Shown: positions 22,867 to 29,894 of the stretch, in pieces
Position numbering within the stretch: position 1 is the stretch's first letter
Layout of the letters: every line of letters begins with the position of its first letter
Source: JBJXHC01 sp046160825
GTDB lineage: Bacteria; Bacteroidota; Ignavibacteria; UBA10030; UBA6906
Reading direction: 5' to 3'
Length of the DNA stretch: 29,894 nt
Assembly: GCA_046160825.1 (NCBI GenBank)
Contig: JBJXHC010000081.1
Location: 1 to 29,894 of the forward strand
The notes under the pieces: model-generated
Databases searched by the model: none
What the model saw: the letters and a program-made list of their open reading frames with translations, nothing else
Told to the model about the DNA's origin: nothing
Program-made: the position numbers and the translations under genes

Positions 22867-23960
22867 TTGTTCAGAATTCGGTGTTTCCATACCACGGAAC
22901 GAGAAACGGTGAGGACGAGGGGGAAGATTAACACATAGAGGAAGGAATACAATTCGTACGCAATGAAACCCCGCAGCATCTGCCAGCGGGAAAATGTTCG
23001 CAATGAAGGGAACAATACCAGCAGGTCAGCAACACACTTTCCGCTCATAACAACCCACCCCATCCATCCGTGTTCACCAAGCAAAGTCACGATGATCAAT
23101 CCGTTTAAGAGAAACGCAGCAGTGAATATCGCGATCTGTTTCCATCCCATATCCAGTCCTCCGATAAACCATCTTTTCTTCTGCAGAAACAATTCCCTCA
23201 ACGATTGACAAGGCTTACTCTCGACCAAGCCATCGGGATCCATAGGGAAGATGCAGCGATAGTACGTTTGCGTAACGATGGATCGTACGAGTATGAAGTC
23301 CTCTGTGAGACTCGGAGGTAGGCGCGAGTATCCTCCAACACTGTCGTATGCCTTCCGACGGAATGAGAGGTTGTTGCCAACGGCTGTTACAGGCGAGCCC
23401 ATCCTGGCGGTTGCCGCAGCAACTGAAACGAGCGCAAACCAATCAAGCGCCTGAGCACATTCAAACATGGATCGTGCTCGGAGAGAGGTGAAACCTGCAA
23501 CAATTCCAATATTGTCGTGGAGGTAGTATTTGACTGTGTTCTCCACCCATCCCTCTGGAACGATACAATCAGCGTCGGTCATCATAATGATCTCCCCGGT
23601 TGTTGCATCAATTCCTTGTGCAAGTGCATTGGCCTTGCCTTTGAGATGCGGTGTTTTCTTTGCATGAATAATGGATATCCAGTCATGGACATTGACGTAC
23701 TGTGCGGCAAGTTCTGCCGTTCGATCTGTTGAGGCATCATCAATAATTATTACCTGAAGCAACTCCCTGGGATAGACGAGTCGGACGATCGAGTCGAGGC
23801 ACTCAGCGATATTTGCTTCTTCGTCGCGGGCAGCGATCACAATTGAAACGGTTGGTCTGTATTCAGCGACTGATGGATATTGTGCTCTTGATGCAAATAC
23901 TGCGAACACGATCATCAGGCAAAGATACAGTAAGGCGAGAATGAGAACAATTTCTGTCAT
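22863..23960 (-). CDS. Membrane-anchored family 2 glycosyltransferase
   Basis: A 365-residue GT2 enzyme. An N-terminal TM helix (residues 4-23) is followed by the GT-A domain starting PTVSIVIAARDEEANI, with nucleotide-binding DDAS (74-77), the metal-binding DAD (129-131), the catalytic-base region TED (219-221), and an acceptor-site QKKRW (260-264). Three hydrophobic segments occupy the last 90 residues. The Q-x-x-R-W motif and C-terminal helices place it with cellulose synthase-like or ceramide glucosyltransferase-like enzymes, which act on the cytoplasmic membrane face. Donor and product cannot be read from sequence. It stands alone on the - strand, divergent from udk, and ends inside the terminator of the convergent regulator gene. 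Confidence 0.88.
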   Translation of the reverse strand: MTEIVLILALLYLCLMIVFAVFASRAQYPSVAEYRPTVSIVIAARDEEANIAECLDSIVRLVYPRELLQVIIIDDASTDRTAELAAQYVNVHDWISIIHAKKTPHLKGKANALAQGIDATTGEIIMMTDADCIVPEGWVENTVKYYLHDNIGIVAGFTSLRARSMFECAQALDWFALVSVAAATARMGSPVTAVGNNLSFRRKAYDSVGGYSRLPPSLTEDFILVRSIVTQTYYRCIFPMDPDGLVESKPCQSLRELFLQKKRWFIGGLDMGWKQIAIFTAAFLLNGLIIVTLLGEHGWMGWVVMSGKCVADLLVLFPSLRTFSRWQMLRGFIAYELYSFLYVLIFPLVLTVSRSVVWKHRILNK

Positions 23961-24020
23961 GGTCTATTTCCATCTGTATGTTTTCTAACCTACTCAAAAA
24001 GCACTCACGACGCAAACCGA

Positions 24021-24050
24021 TTGCTTGTTGGGTAGCGAAGATGGTATATT
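24021..24050 (+). promoter_or_regulatory. Sigma70-like promoter for udk
   Basis: TTGCTT (24021-24026), an 18-base spacer and TATATT (24045-24050), 29 bases before the udk ATG. Confidence 0.5.
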
Positions 24051-24079
24051 AATACCCACATCAAGAATCTGGATACTCA

Positions 24080-24703
24080 ATGAACCTTCACCCCCTTACC
24101 GTCGGAATAGCAGGTGGTAGCAGCTCCGGAAAAACAACCGTTACCCGGGAGATTGCGGATGCCCTTGGCCCGTCTTCCATTGCGTTGCTACAGCACGACG
24201 CGTACTACCGAGACCTTGCAGATTTCGATGGCGTTCCTGCCGATCAGATCAACTTTGATCATCCCGATGCCTATGATACCAGCCTTTTTATCCGGCATCT
24301 GCAGCAGTTAAAAGACAATCTTCCCATTCAACAGCCGGTCTATAGCTATACAACGTATCGGAGGACCGGAGAAACCCGTACCGTCGAACCTCGTCCGATC
24401 ATCATCGTGGAAGGGATCCTTATTTTTGCGGATCAGGCACTGCGCAACCTGCTTGACATCAAAGTGTATGTCGATACAGATGATGACGAACGAATTCTCC
24501 GGCGAATACGGCGTGATGTTCTTGAACGCGGGCGTTCGGTTGAGTCCGTGATGAATCAATACATGAGAACGGTAAAGCCGATGCATCTGGAATTCGTTGA
24601 ACCGTCAAACCGATGGGCGGACGTCATCATTCCGCGCGGCGGTGAGAATAGGGTAGCGATTGACATGGTGGTCGCCAAACTTCGCTCGTTGCTTGCTTCT
24701 TGA
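24080..24703 (+). CDS. udk: Uridine kinase
   Basis: A 207-residue cytosolic uridine/cytidine kinase that makes UMP and CMP in pyrimidine salvage. It starts with the P-loop AGGSSSGKTT (residues 11-20). The YYRD segment near residue 42 and the NFDHPDAYD motif near 60 bind the nucleoside, and IIIVEGILIFAD near 108 and a RRIRRD segment near 140 are typical of the family. Length is normal (about 210 residues). The gene appears monocistronic, with promoter-like sequences before both it and the next gene. Nothing is unusual in the reading frame. Confidence 0.94.
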   Translation: MNLHPLTVGIAGGSSSGKTTVTREIADALGPSSIALLQHDAYYRDLADFDGVPADQINFDHPDAYDTSLFIRHLQQLKDNLPIQQPVYSYTTYRRTGETRTVEPRPIIIVEGILIFADQALRNLLDIKVYVDTDDDERILRRIRRDVLERGRSVESVMNQYMRTVKPMHLEFVEPSNRWADVIIPRGGENRVAIDMVVAKLRSLLAS

Positions 24704-24727
24704 TGAGTTCTGTGGACCGCGCTTACC

Positions 24728-24756
24728 TTGACTCTCTAGACCGAATTGGATATATT
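24728..24756 (+). promoter_or_regulatory. Sigma70-like promoter for the M16 peptidase gene
   Basis: TTGACT (24728-24733), a 17-base spacer and TATATT (24751-24756). This is the closest match to consensus in the window. The leader to the ATG at 24814 would be about 50 bases. Confidence 0.6.
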
Positions 24757-24813
24757 TTTCCAGTTTTCATGCAATAGCATCAGTTCTTCATGACATTCGA
24801 CCTTTGAGAGTCC

Positions 24814-26097
24814 ATGCAAAAAACTTCACATGCAAGTAACAAACCTTCCGCACATGCCGAGCAGGTTGTGTATCACAAAACAGTTCTTGACAACGGCGTT
24901 CGGATTGTGAGTGAGACCCTGCCGTATGTCCGTTCAATTTCGCTTGGTGTATGGGCAAATGTCGGTTCACGCGATGAATCTCCCCAACAGAACGGCATCA
25001 GCCATTTTCTCGAACACATGGTCTTCAAGGGAACGAAGAACCGTACCGTTCCTGAAATTGCAAGGAGCCTCGAATCACTTGGCGGTTACCTGAACGCATT
25101 CACGACGAAAGAGCAAACATGCTTCTATGCACGCGTGCTGGATGTGCATCTCGCTGAAGCCATGGACGTTCTTTCTGATCTCGTTCTCAACGGAACATTC
25201 AAGCCGCAGGAACTGGAAAAGGAAAAGCTTGTCGTTATTGAGGAACTGAAGAACGCCGAGGACAATCCCGAAGATATCATCCACGATTATTTTGAAAAGA
25301 TACTCCTCCCTGAACATTCGATTGGATTTCCGATCATCGGTACGCAAGAGAACCTGCATCGTTTCAATCGGAACGACCTGCAATCTCATCTCACCCGCTT
25401 TTATCGTCCTGATCGAATCGTGGTTGCAGCTGCGGGGAATATCGACCACAGGCAATTGGTGCGTCTGGCGGAGAAAATGTTTAAGGGACTCCAACCAGGC
25501 AACGGTGCGCCCAAGAGAACCCCGCCCCGAATCCGAACTGGACACCCCACTGTGGCAGAGTACAAACGTCCGATTAACCAGGCTCATGTGTGCATTGGTG
25601 CGATGGGGTATGGCATCAAGCACAAGGACCGGTACCCCTTGCTGGTGTTGAATGCTTTGCTCGGTGAGGGGATGAGTTCCCGGTTGTACCAAAGTATTCG
25701 CGAAAAACATGGTCTCGCGTATAGCGTGTACTCGTACGTGAACATGTTGAGTGACACGGGTGTGTTTGGCGCGTACGTGGGAACCGACAAGAAGCATGTC
25801 GATAACGCCATCGCGTTGATGCATAAAGAATTCTCGAAACTTATCGACAAACCGATCTCACGAGGGGAACTTGAGCGTACAAAATCGCAAATCAAGGGAA
25901 CCATGATGCTGAGTCTCGAGAATATGTCGAGCAGGATGATGCGATTGGGAAGTGGGGAGATGTACTTTGAATCATTTACATCGCTTGATACCGTCATTAG
26001 AAAGATCGATGAAGTCACCTCCGATGCTGTACAGCGCGTTGCGAATCATATTCTTCATGAGAAGGACCTTTCCCGGGTAATTATTCGACCATCCTGA
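24814..26097 (+). CDS. M16 family zinc peptidase (processing-protease-like)
   Basis: A 427-residue single-unit M16B peptidase. The inverted zinc motif HFLEH is at residues 64-68, with the third ligand Glu about 76 residues later (Glu143 or Glu144 in VVIEELKNAED). The N-terminal half holds the GVWANVGSRDESPQQNG segment before the active site. The C-terminal half carries the family motif LGEGMSSRLYQSIREKHGLA near residue 285, which contributes the Arg-Tyr-like substrate pocket. Relatives include mitochondrial processing peptidase beta and Bacillus YmxG, and they clip short or unfolded peptides. Some relatives pair with an inactive partner, but none is encoded beside it. It has no signal peptide, so cytoplasmic location is expected. 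Confidence 0.93.
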   Translation: MQKTSHASNKPSAHAEQVVYHKTVLDNGVRIVSETLPYVRSISLGVWANVGSRDESPQQNGISHFLEHMVFKGTKNRTVPEIARSLESLGGYLNAFTTKEQTCFYARVLDVHLAEAMDVLSDLVLNGTFKPQELEKEKLVVIEELKNAEDNPEDIIHDYFEKILLPEHSIGFPIIGTQENLHRFNRNDLQSHLTRFYRPDRIVVAAAGNIDHRQLVRLAEKMFKGLQPGNGAPKRTPPRIRTGHPTVAEYKRPINQAHVCIGAMGYGIKHKDRYPLLVLNALLGEGMSSRLYQSIREKHGLAYSVYSYVNMLSDTGVFGAYVGTDKKHVDNAIALMHKEFSKLIDKPISRGELERTKSQIKGTMMLSLENMSSRMMRLGSGEMYFESFTSLDTVIRKIDEVTSDAVQRVANHILHEKDLSRVIIRPS

Positions 26098-26146
26098 TTG
26101 GACAAGTCGATTTCATTATCAATTCAAACCTTAACGAGAAAAACCT

Positions 26147-27262
26147 ATGGTCATTGGCGTACCAAAAGAAATCAAAACGAATGAGAACAGGGTAGCTCTT
26201 GTTCCCGTGGGCGCGGAGACACTGAGAAAACATGGTCACAAAGTATTGGTGGAGGCCGGCGCTGGAATAGGAAGTGGTTTTTCGGATGATGCCTTCAAGG
26301 GCGCGGGTGCGGAGGTCGTGAAGACTCCTGCGGAAGTGTATGAGCGCTCCGACATGATCATGAAGGTAAAGGAGCCTCTGCCTCCTGAATACAATCTTAT
26401 CCGTTCCGGACAAATCGTTTTCACATATTTTCATTTTGCTTCCGGCCGTGAGCTCACTGAAGCAATGATGAAGTCGCATTGCGTTGCCATTGCCTATGAA
26501 ACCGTGCAGCGCGTTGACGGTTCGCTTCCGCTTCTGATTCCCATGAGTGAGGTGGCTGGACGCATGGCCCCGCAGGAAGGCGCAAAGTATCTTGAGAAAA
26601 CGATGGGTGGAAGGGGAGTCTTGCTGGCCGGTGTCCCAGGAACCGAACCGGCTGATGTCGTTGTGATCGGCGGAGGAATTGTCGGAACGAATGCTGCCAA
26701 GATTGCTGCCGGATTGGGAGCAAGGGTGACCATACTCGACAATAATCTTTACCGGCTACGCTACCTTGATGATGTGATGCCGAGGAATGTGGTAACAATG
26801 ATGTCCAATCCCTACAACATTCGCAAGACCACGATGCATGCTGACATCACCATTGGCGCCGTCTTGATTCCCGGAGCCAAAGCGCCTCACCTTGTCACTC
26901 GTGACATGCTCAAGGATATGAAGGCCGGGTCGGTGATCATCGACGTATCGGTTGACCAGGGTGGGTGTGTGGAAACATGCAAGCCGACGACTCACGAGAA
27001 TCCAACCTATGTTATCGACGGTGTGGTGCATTATTGCGTCGCCAATATGCCGGGTGCAGTTCCGTTTACATCGACCGTTGCTTTGACGAATGCAACGTTG
27101 TCCTACGCAGTGGAGATTGCAAATAAAGGTTACAAAGAAGCTGTCCGTACCAACAATGAAATTAAGTTGGGGCTGAACATGATCGCCGGGAAGATTACCT
27201 ACAAGGGTGTGGCGGATGCATTTGGATTTTCCTATACGCCCGTCGACTCCGTTCTTTCCTGA
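26147..27262 (+). CDS. ald: Alanine dehydrogenase
   Basis: A 371-residue NAD-dependent L-alanine dehydrogenase that interconverts alanine with pyruvate and ammonia. The start MVIGVPKEIKTNENRVAL is typical of the family, and the catalytic Lys75 and His96 fall at exactly the numbered positions known from the family. The Rossmann motif VIGGGIVGTNAA is near residue 173, with Asp198 at the end of the second strand, and MPGAVPFTSTVALTNAT is near 300. No PNT/transhydrogenase beta-subunit gene follows, which supports alanine dehydrogenase over PntA. The start is ATG at 26147. The next gene, nuoG, begins 27 bases after the stop with no terminator, so co-transcription is possible. Confidence 0.95.
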   Translation: MVIGVPKEIKTNENRVALVPVGAETLRKHGHKVLVEAGAGIGSGFSDDAFKGAGAEVVKTPAEVYERSDMIMKVKEPLPPEYNLIRSGQIVFTYFHFASGRELTEAMMKSHCVAIAYETVQRVDGSLPLLIPMSEVAGRMAPQEGAKYLEKTMGGRGVLLAGVPGTEPADVVVIGGGIVGTNAAKIAAGLGARVTILDNNLYRLRYLDDVMPRNVVTMMSNPYNIRKTTMHADITIGAVLIPGAKAPHLVTRDMLKDMKAGSVIIDVSVDQGGCVETCKPTTHENPTYVIDGVVHYCVANMPGAVPFTSTVALTNATLSYAVEIANKGYKEAVRTNNEIKLGLNMIAGKITYKGVADAFGFSYTPVDSVLS

Positions 27263-27289
27263 TCAGATAATGGAGATGCAACGAACCTG

Positions 27290-28978
27290 ATGGCAAAGAT
27301 AACCATAGACGGCAAACAACTCGATGTAGACCCGAAGCAGTCCATTATCGAAGCGGCGCGTGATAATGGGATGGAGGTTCCGCATTTTTGTTGGCACCCG
27401 AAGTTAAGCGTGGCCGGCAATTGCCGCATGTGTCTTGTGGAAGTCGAGAAACTCCCCAAGTTGATGATCGCCTGCGCAACACAGGTCGCCGAGGGGATGG
27501 TTGTTCATACGAACAATCCCCGTGTTGTCAACGCCCGCGAAGCAGTGATGGAATTTCTTCTTATCAACCATCCATTGGATTGTCCGATTTGCGACGAAGC
27601 AGGCGAATGCAAGCTTCAGGATTATGCTTATGCGCATAGTGTCGGCTACAGCCGCTTTGACGAAAACAAAGTCCACAAACCCAAACGTGTGGAGTTGGGC
27701 CCGAATGTCCTGTTGGACATGGAGCGCTGTATTATGTGCTCACGGTGCGTCCGGTTTTGCGATGAGGTCGCACTGAAGCCCCAACTCACATTCACGGAGC
27801 GCGGGACACATGTTGAGCTGACGACTTTTCCCGGCGAGGAGTTGGACAACCCCTATGCGATGAATACGATTGATATTTGTCCGGTGGGGGCGCTGACGAG
27901 TCGTGACTTCCGGTTCAAAGCGCGAGTATGGGAGATGTCGTCCACTGAGACCGTGTGCCCCGGCTGTTCACGCGGCTGCAACATGCATAGCTGGGTAAGG
28001 AATAATGAAATTCTCCGCCAGACTCCGCGGTTCAACCCGTCAGTGAATGAATACTGGATGTGCGATTCCGGTAGACTGAATACATACAAACCGGTGAACT
28101 CGGATCTTCGTATCAAATCACCGATGATGAAGAAGGAGCTGGGCGTACTTGAGGAAGTTGGTTGGGATGAAGCCGTGGCGCGAGTTGCTTCCGAGTTCAA
28201 GGCCTTCCGCAAGTCGGAAATTGCTGCGCTCGGCTCGGCGTATGCAACCAATGAGGATAATTATCTTTTCCAAAAATTTGTTATTGATGTTCTTGGTACA
28301 AGACATATCGACTTCGTACGACATACTATTGATGGCGATGAAGACCAGATTCTGATTCGGGCAGATAAGACGCCGAACGCTCGTGGTGCTCTTGAGACTG
28401 GTGTGTATCCGCGTGAAGGGGGTTTGAACCTCGAAGGCATCATCAAGGCCATAGCCGAGGGTCAGATCAAAGCACTGTATGTTTTGGATGATGATATCGC
28501 ATCTGATCCAGCCATAGCAAGAGTTCTGCCAAAGTTGGAATTTCTTGTTGTCCACTCAACACTCCAGAACGCCACAACAACATTGGCCGATGTCGTGTTG
28601 TCCTCATCGACCTTTGCCGAGAAGAATGGGACGTTCACGAATTTCCAGGGTCGAGTGCAACGTATCCGCCCGTCTGTGGCAACAATCGAACAGGATCGAT
28701 CAACAGATGGTTTTGCACAAAGCAGGCTGGATAAGTTTGGTTCACCGTTCGACCGGTGGGCAAAAGGAGCACGGCGCGATGCACGTCCAAGTTGGAGAAT
28801 CATTACCGGCGTAGCATCGATCATGGGAACAAAATACAAATACAACGCAGCAGAGGATGTGTTTGCTGAACTCAGCACGCATGTCGAGGGCTTTCGGGGA
28901 ATGACGTATATGAAACTTGGAAACAAGGGAATGTCCCTGAAACAGAAACAACAAGCAGCGACATCGGAATTGGCTTAA
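27290..28978 (+). CDS. nuoG: NADH-quinone oxidoreductase subunit G (short form)
   Basis: A 562-residue NuoG/Nqo3-type subunit of respiratory complex I. The N-terminal ferredoxin fold has [2Fe-2S] ligands Cys34, Cys45, Cys48 and Cys62. The His-Cys cluster reads His94, Cys98, Cys101, Cys107. Another [4Fe-4S] site uses Cys147, Cys150, Cys153 and Cys197. A further set with exact C-x2-C-x3-C-x27-C spacing (Cys223, 226, 230, 258) matches the extra N7 cluster known from E. coli and Thermus. The molybdopterin-oxidoreductase-like domain is shortened compared with E. coli NuoG (about 900 residues). The stop is 7 bases before nuoH, so the nuo block continues to the right. Start ATG 27290 has only a weak ribosome site. 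Confidence 0.92.
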   Translation: MAKITIDGKQLDVDPKQSIIEAARDNGMEVPHFCWHPKLSVAGNCRMCLVEVEKLPKLMIACATQVAEGMVVHTNNPRVVNAREAVMEFLLINHPLDCPICDEAGECKLQDYAYAHSVGYSRFDENKVHKPKRVELGPNVLLDMERCIMCSRCVRFCDEVALKPQLTFTERGTHVELTTFPGEELDNPYAMNTIDICPVGALTSRDFRFKARVWEMSSTETVCPGCSRGCNMHSWVRNNEILRQTPRFNPSVNEYWMCDSGRLNTYKPVNSDLRIKSPMMKKELGVLEEVGWDEAVARVASEFKAFRKSEIAALGSAYATNEDNYLFQKFVIDVLGTRHIDFVRHTIDGDEDQILIRADKTPNARGALETGVYPREGGLNLEGIIKAIAEGQIKALYVLDDDIASDPAIARVLPKLEFLVVHSTLQNATTTLADVVLSSSTFAEKNGTFTNFQGRVQRIRPSVATIEQDRSTDGFAQSRLDKFGSPFDRWAKGARRDARPSWRIITGVASIMGTKYKYNAAEDVFAELSTHVEGFRGMTYMKLGNKGMSLKQKQQAATSELA

Positions 28979-28985
28979 AGGGCAG

Positions 28986-29894
28986 ATGGAATTTCTCATA
29001 ATCTCTTCGATAAAGATTGTTCTCATCCTTGGGATTATTCTCTTTGTGGTGACGAACCTGGTCTACGTTGAGCGGCGGGTGAGTGCATTCATTCAGAATC
29101 GCATCGGGCCGAACCGCGTGGGTCCATTCGGATTACTACAATCTCCGGCGGACGTGCTCAAGCTCTTCATCAAGGAAGATATCGTTCCCTTCAAGGCGGA
29201 TAAGTTTCTCCATATGCTTGCGCCGGTAATATCAATCGCCGTTGCTCTTGTGACGTTTGCGGTGATCCCGTTCGGCAGCACCCTCTCGTTGTTTGGCTAT
29301 GAGGTCAAGATGATGATTGCCGATGTCAACATCGGCGTATTGTATATTCTCGCTCTCACTTCGCTCGGCGTGTACGGTGTGACGCTGAGTGGCTGGTCCT
29401 CCAATAATAAGTACTCACTCCTCGGCGGCCTTCGTTCCTCAGCGCAGCTCATCAGCTATGAACTGTCGATGGGGCTTTCGATTATCGGTGTGATCATGAT
29501 CGCCGGAACTCTCGAACTTGACCGGATCGTGGAACTGCAAGCCGGATTTTCCTGGAATCTCTTCCTTACTCCCATCGGGTTTATCACGTTTGTGGTCGCC
29601 TCCTTTGCCGAGACGAACCGCCTGCCGTTCGATCTTCCCGAAGCAGAACCCGAGCTCGTCGGCGGTTACCACACGGAATACAGTGGAATGAAGTTCGGGA
29701 CATTTTTCCTCGCCGAATACGCAAACATGATCACCTCCAGTGCACTCATCGTTACGTTGTTTCTCGGTGGCTGGCAGTTTCCGTATCTCGAATCCTTTGG
29801 ACTTTCTCCCATGGTGCAGGGGATCGTTCATATTCTCACGTTTTGCGCGAAAGTGTCATTGATGCTGTTGTTTTATGTCTGGATTCGTTGGACG
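28986..29894 (+). CDS. nuoH: NADH-quinone oxidoreductase subunit H (3' end outside window)
   Basis: The frame is open from ATG 28986 to the end of the window, giving 303 residues of an expected 330-350. It is the membrane subunit that forms the quinone-binding chamber of complex I with NuoB and NuoD. Family signatures are VERRVSAFIQNRIGPNRVGP near residue 29, SSNNKYSLLGGLRSSAQLIS near 139, and ETNRLPFDLPEAEPELVGGY near 210, followed by the conserved HTEYSGMKF. About seven TM helices are visible in the part present. It begins 7 bases after the nuoG stop. Confidence 0.95.
   Translation, partial: MEFLIISSIKIVLILGIILFVVTNLVYVERRVSAFIQNRIGPNRVGPFGLLQSPADVLKLFIKEDIVPFKADKFLHMLAPVISIAVALVTFAVIPFGSTLSLFGYEVKMMIADVNIGVLYILALTSLGVYGVTLSGWSSNNKYSLLGGLRSSAQLISYELSMGLSIIGVIMIAGTLELDRIVELQAGFSWNLFLTPIGFITFVVASFAETNRLPFDLPEAEPELVGGYHTEYSGMKFGTFFLAEYANMITSSALIVTLFLGGWQFPYLESFGLSPMVQGIVHILTFCAKVSLMLLFYVWIRWT

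Noticed and set aside
25075..25824. Open frame of 249 codons on the - strand inside the M16 peptidase gene
   Set aside because: It is antisense to conserved peptidase motifs and has no recognisable protein features.

Overview
The window looks like a chromosomal segment of an aerobic, Gram-negative member of the Bacteroidota/Chlorobiota (FCB) superphylum, probably an Ignavibacteria- or Kapabacteria-like lineage. This placement is an inference from gene content. The evidence is an alternative complex III (Act) operon fused to a caa3 oxidase operon, two PorV/PorQ-like outer-membrane proteins, a secreted protein with a type IX secretion (T9SS)-style C-terminal domain, and a short NuoG. No rRNA, tRNA, CRISPR array, insertion sequence or prophage gene was seen. 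Both ends cut genes: actB at the left and nuoH at the right.

Region 1 (1-9721, + strand) is one tightly packed respiratory operon: actB (3' part), actC, actD, actE, actF, a small conserved one-TM protein, a SCO copper chaperone, and coxB (fused to cytochrome c), coxA, coxC and coxD. Most junctions overlap or nearly abut. Together they move electrons from menaquinol or ubiquinol through complex III-like chemistry to CuA and the heme-copper site.

Region 2 (9756-14484) starts with a tiny zinc-ribbon gene on the - strand. It has its own promoter-like sequence and terminator and is divergent from lysC. A + strand operon follows: lysC, nth and two GT9 heptosyltransferase-like genes, the last two joined by ATGA overlaps.

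Region 3 (14509-18757, - strand) is a cell-surface operon: an Ig-like lipoprotein, an Asp-box beta-propeller with a T9SS-like tail, and two PorV-like barrels. A terminator-like hairpin lies directly upstream of its first gene.

Region 4 (18983-22806) is the least conventional part. It holds an M50 site-2-type protease, a small exported proline-rich peptide with a 13-residue tandem repeat, a 319-base AT-rich divergent spacer with inverted repeats, an eight-TM sensor-like protein without a kinase, and a degenerate NtrC-type AAA+ protein. The AAA+ protein lacks a receiver domain, GAFTGA and the usual arginine fingers. A peptide/protease/membrane-sensor signalling unit is possible but unproven.

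Region 5 (22863-29894) is mostly housekeeping: a membrane GT2 glycosyltransferase (-), then uridine kinase, an M16 peptidase, alanine dehydrogenase, NuoG and NuoH (partial), all on the + strand.
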